Origin: an uncultured Bacteroidales bacterium
Lineage (GTDB): Bacteria > Bacteroidota > Bacteroidia > Bacteroidales > Marinilabiliaceae
Assembly: GCA_934699135.1 (NCBI GenBank)
Contig: CAKUVM010000017.1
Location: 1-32,973, forward strand
Length of the DNA: 32,973 nt
Direction of reading: 5' to 3'
The translations under genes and the position numbers were made by a program. Of this stretch, positions 32,627-32,973 are shown in pieces. The notes under the pieces were generated by a model. It saw nothing but the letters and a program-made list of their open reading frames with translations. It was not told where the DNA came from and ran no database searches. Position 1 is the stretch's first letter. Each line of letters begins with the position of its first letter.

Positions 32627-32659
32627 GCGCTAATTTAGCGCATTGGAGGCAAAGGCCAA
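32627..32659 (-). promoter_or_regulatory. Predicted YhcH-gene promoter with overlapping palindrome
   Basis: On the minus strand TTG (32659–32657) is followed by 19 nt and TAAATTAG (32637–32630), one mismatch from TAnnTTTG. The 15-nt palindrome GCGCTAATTTAGCGC (32627–32641, arms of 7) covers this -7 box, as a repressor operator would. Confidence 0.55.
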
Positions 32660-32737
32660 CGCCCATGGCTTTCATGCGGCAAGCCACGACGGCCAAGTTC
32701 GACTGAAAACAAAAATATGACCCTTTTTGCCGCGGGC

Positions 32738-32770
32738 TTTGCTAGTTTGTTTAAAGAAGTTATATCTTTG
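32738..32770 (+). promoter_or_regulatory. Predicted promoter of the right-edge lipoprotein gene
   Basis: TTTG (32738–32741) is followed by 21 nt and TATCTTTG (32763–32770), a perfect match to the Bacteroidota consensus. Initiation near 32774 leaves a leader of about 41 nt. The box and its surroundings repeat 12 bases of the CRISPR repeat. Confidence 0.75.
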
Positions 32771-32814
32771 CGTGTTATATTAGAGCAACTAATAAAGCAC
32801 AAATAACAAAAATC

Positions 32815-32973
32815 ATGAAACAGACAAGACTCCAAATCTTTGGAACTCTCGGTTTGGCACTCCTGATTTCGAGCTGCAGCAGCTTGGATAAAATGAAGGA
32901 GGCTGCCAAGGCGATCCAGTACAAGGTAGACCCTGAGGTTCTCGAGGCTCATCAGGGCAAGGTCGCCATGTCC
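32815..32973 (+). CDS. Lipoprotein, N-terminal fragment (cut by window edge)
   Basis: An ATG at 32815 opens a frame to the window end (53 codons). It encodes a clear lipoprotein signal peptide (MKQTRLQIFGTLGLALLISSC, Cys21 in an ISSC lipobox) followed by SSLDKMKEAAKAIQYKVDPEVLEAHQGKVAMS. The part after the signal resembles the start of Bacteroidota outer-membrane-associated proteins that begin with a K/V-x-P-x-x-LE-x-H-G pattern, but too little is present to name a family. A strong predicted promoter lies directly upstream. An overlapping minus-strand open frame (32635–32952) is a shadow. Confidence 0.75.
   Translation, partial: MKQTRLQIFGTLGLALLISSCSSLDKMKEAAKAIQYKVDPEVLEAHQGKVAMS

Noticed and set aside
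32635..32952. Minus-strand open frame of 105 codons at the right edge
   Set aside because: It is antisense to a clear promoter and lipoprotein signal peptide on the plus strand and has no features of its own.

Overview
The window comes from a Bacteroidota chromosome, almost certainly Bacteroidales, with a fairly high G+C content by eye. Gene content supports this (LptC, KdsC, QueH, the DUF2023–flavodoxin pair, DUF4922, a type II-C CRISPR system with 47-bp repeats). So do several intergenic regions that carry the Bacteroidota promoter signature: TTG or TTTG, 19–21 nt, then TAnnTTTG. I cannot fix the family or genus.

Left core region (1–6888, all minus strand). A tight operon reads KdsC-type phosphatase, UbiA-family prenyltransferase, nitroreductase, two-part glycosyltransferase, DUF4922 GalT-like protein, and SpoIID/LytB protein (cut by the window edge). 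Upstream of it, flavodoxin and DUF2023 form a second unit with a clear promoter.

Accessory defence region (about 6960–17540). A complete type II-C CRISPR-Cas locus holds cas9, cas1 and cas2 on the plus strand with overlapping reading frames. A tracrRNA gene is divergent from cas9 on the minus strand. The array has 14 identical 47-bp repeats and 13 spacers of 30 bp (one of 31). Pairing with the tracrRNA shows that crRNAs are read from the minus strand, toward cas2, and a two-way hairpin separates cas2 from the array. The strongest observation is that every repeat contains a full Bacteroidota promoter (TTG, 19 nt, TATCTTTG) pointing into the adjacent spacer, so each crRNA may have its own promoter. 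Next to the array is a solitary 987-aa Z1-domain ATPase, a family usually found in restriction-like clusters, here without an apparent methyltransferase or nuclease partner.

Right core region (17576–32973). An alpha-2-macroglobulin-like giant protein without a thioester Gln lies just upstream of a Bcp peroxiredoxin. Next come a TPR protein with the LPS-export protein LptC, then type III pantothenate kinase with an MBL-fold hydrolase. A plus-strand HAD phosphatase follows, then an operon of QueH, a beta-helix-like lipoprotein and an endonuclease/exonuclease/phosphatase-family lipoprotein. A NUDIX hydrolase, a YhcH-family protein with a palindrome on its promoter, and the start of a lipoprotein gene close the window. 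The core genes concern envelope building, cofactor and tRNA-modification metabolism, and redox housekeeping.
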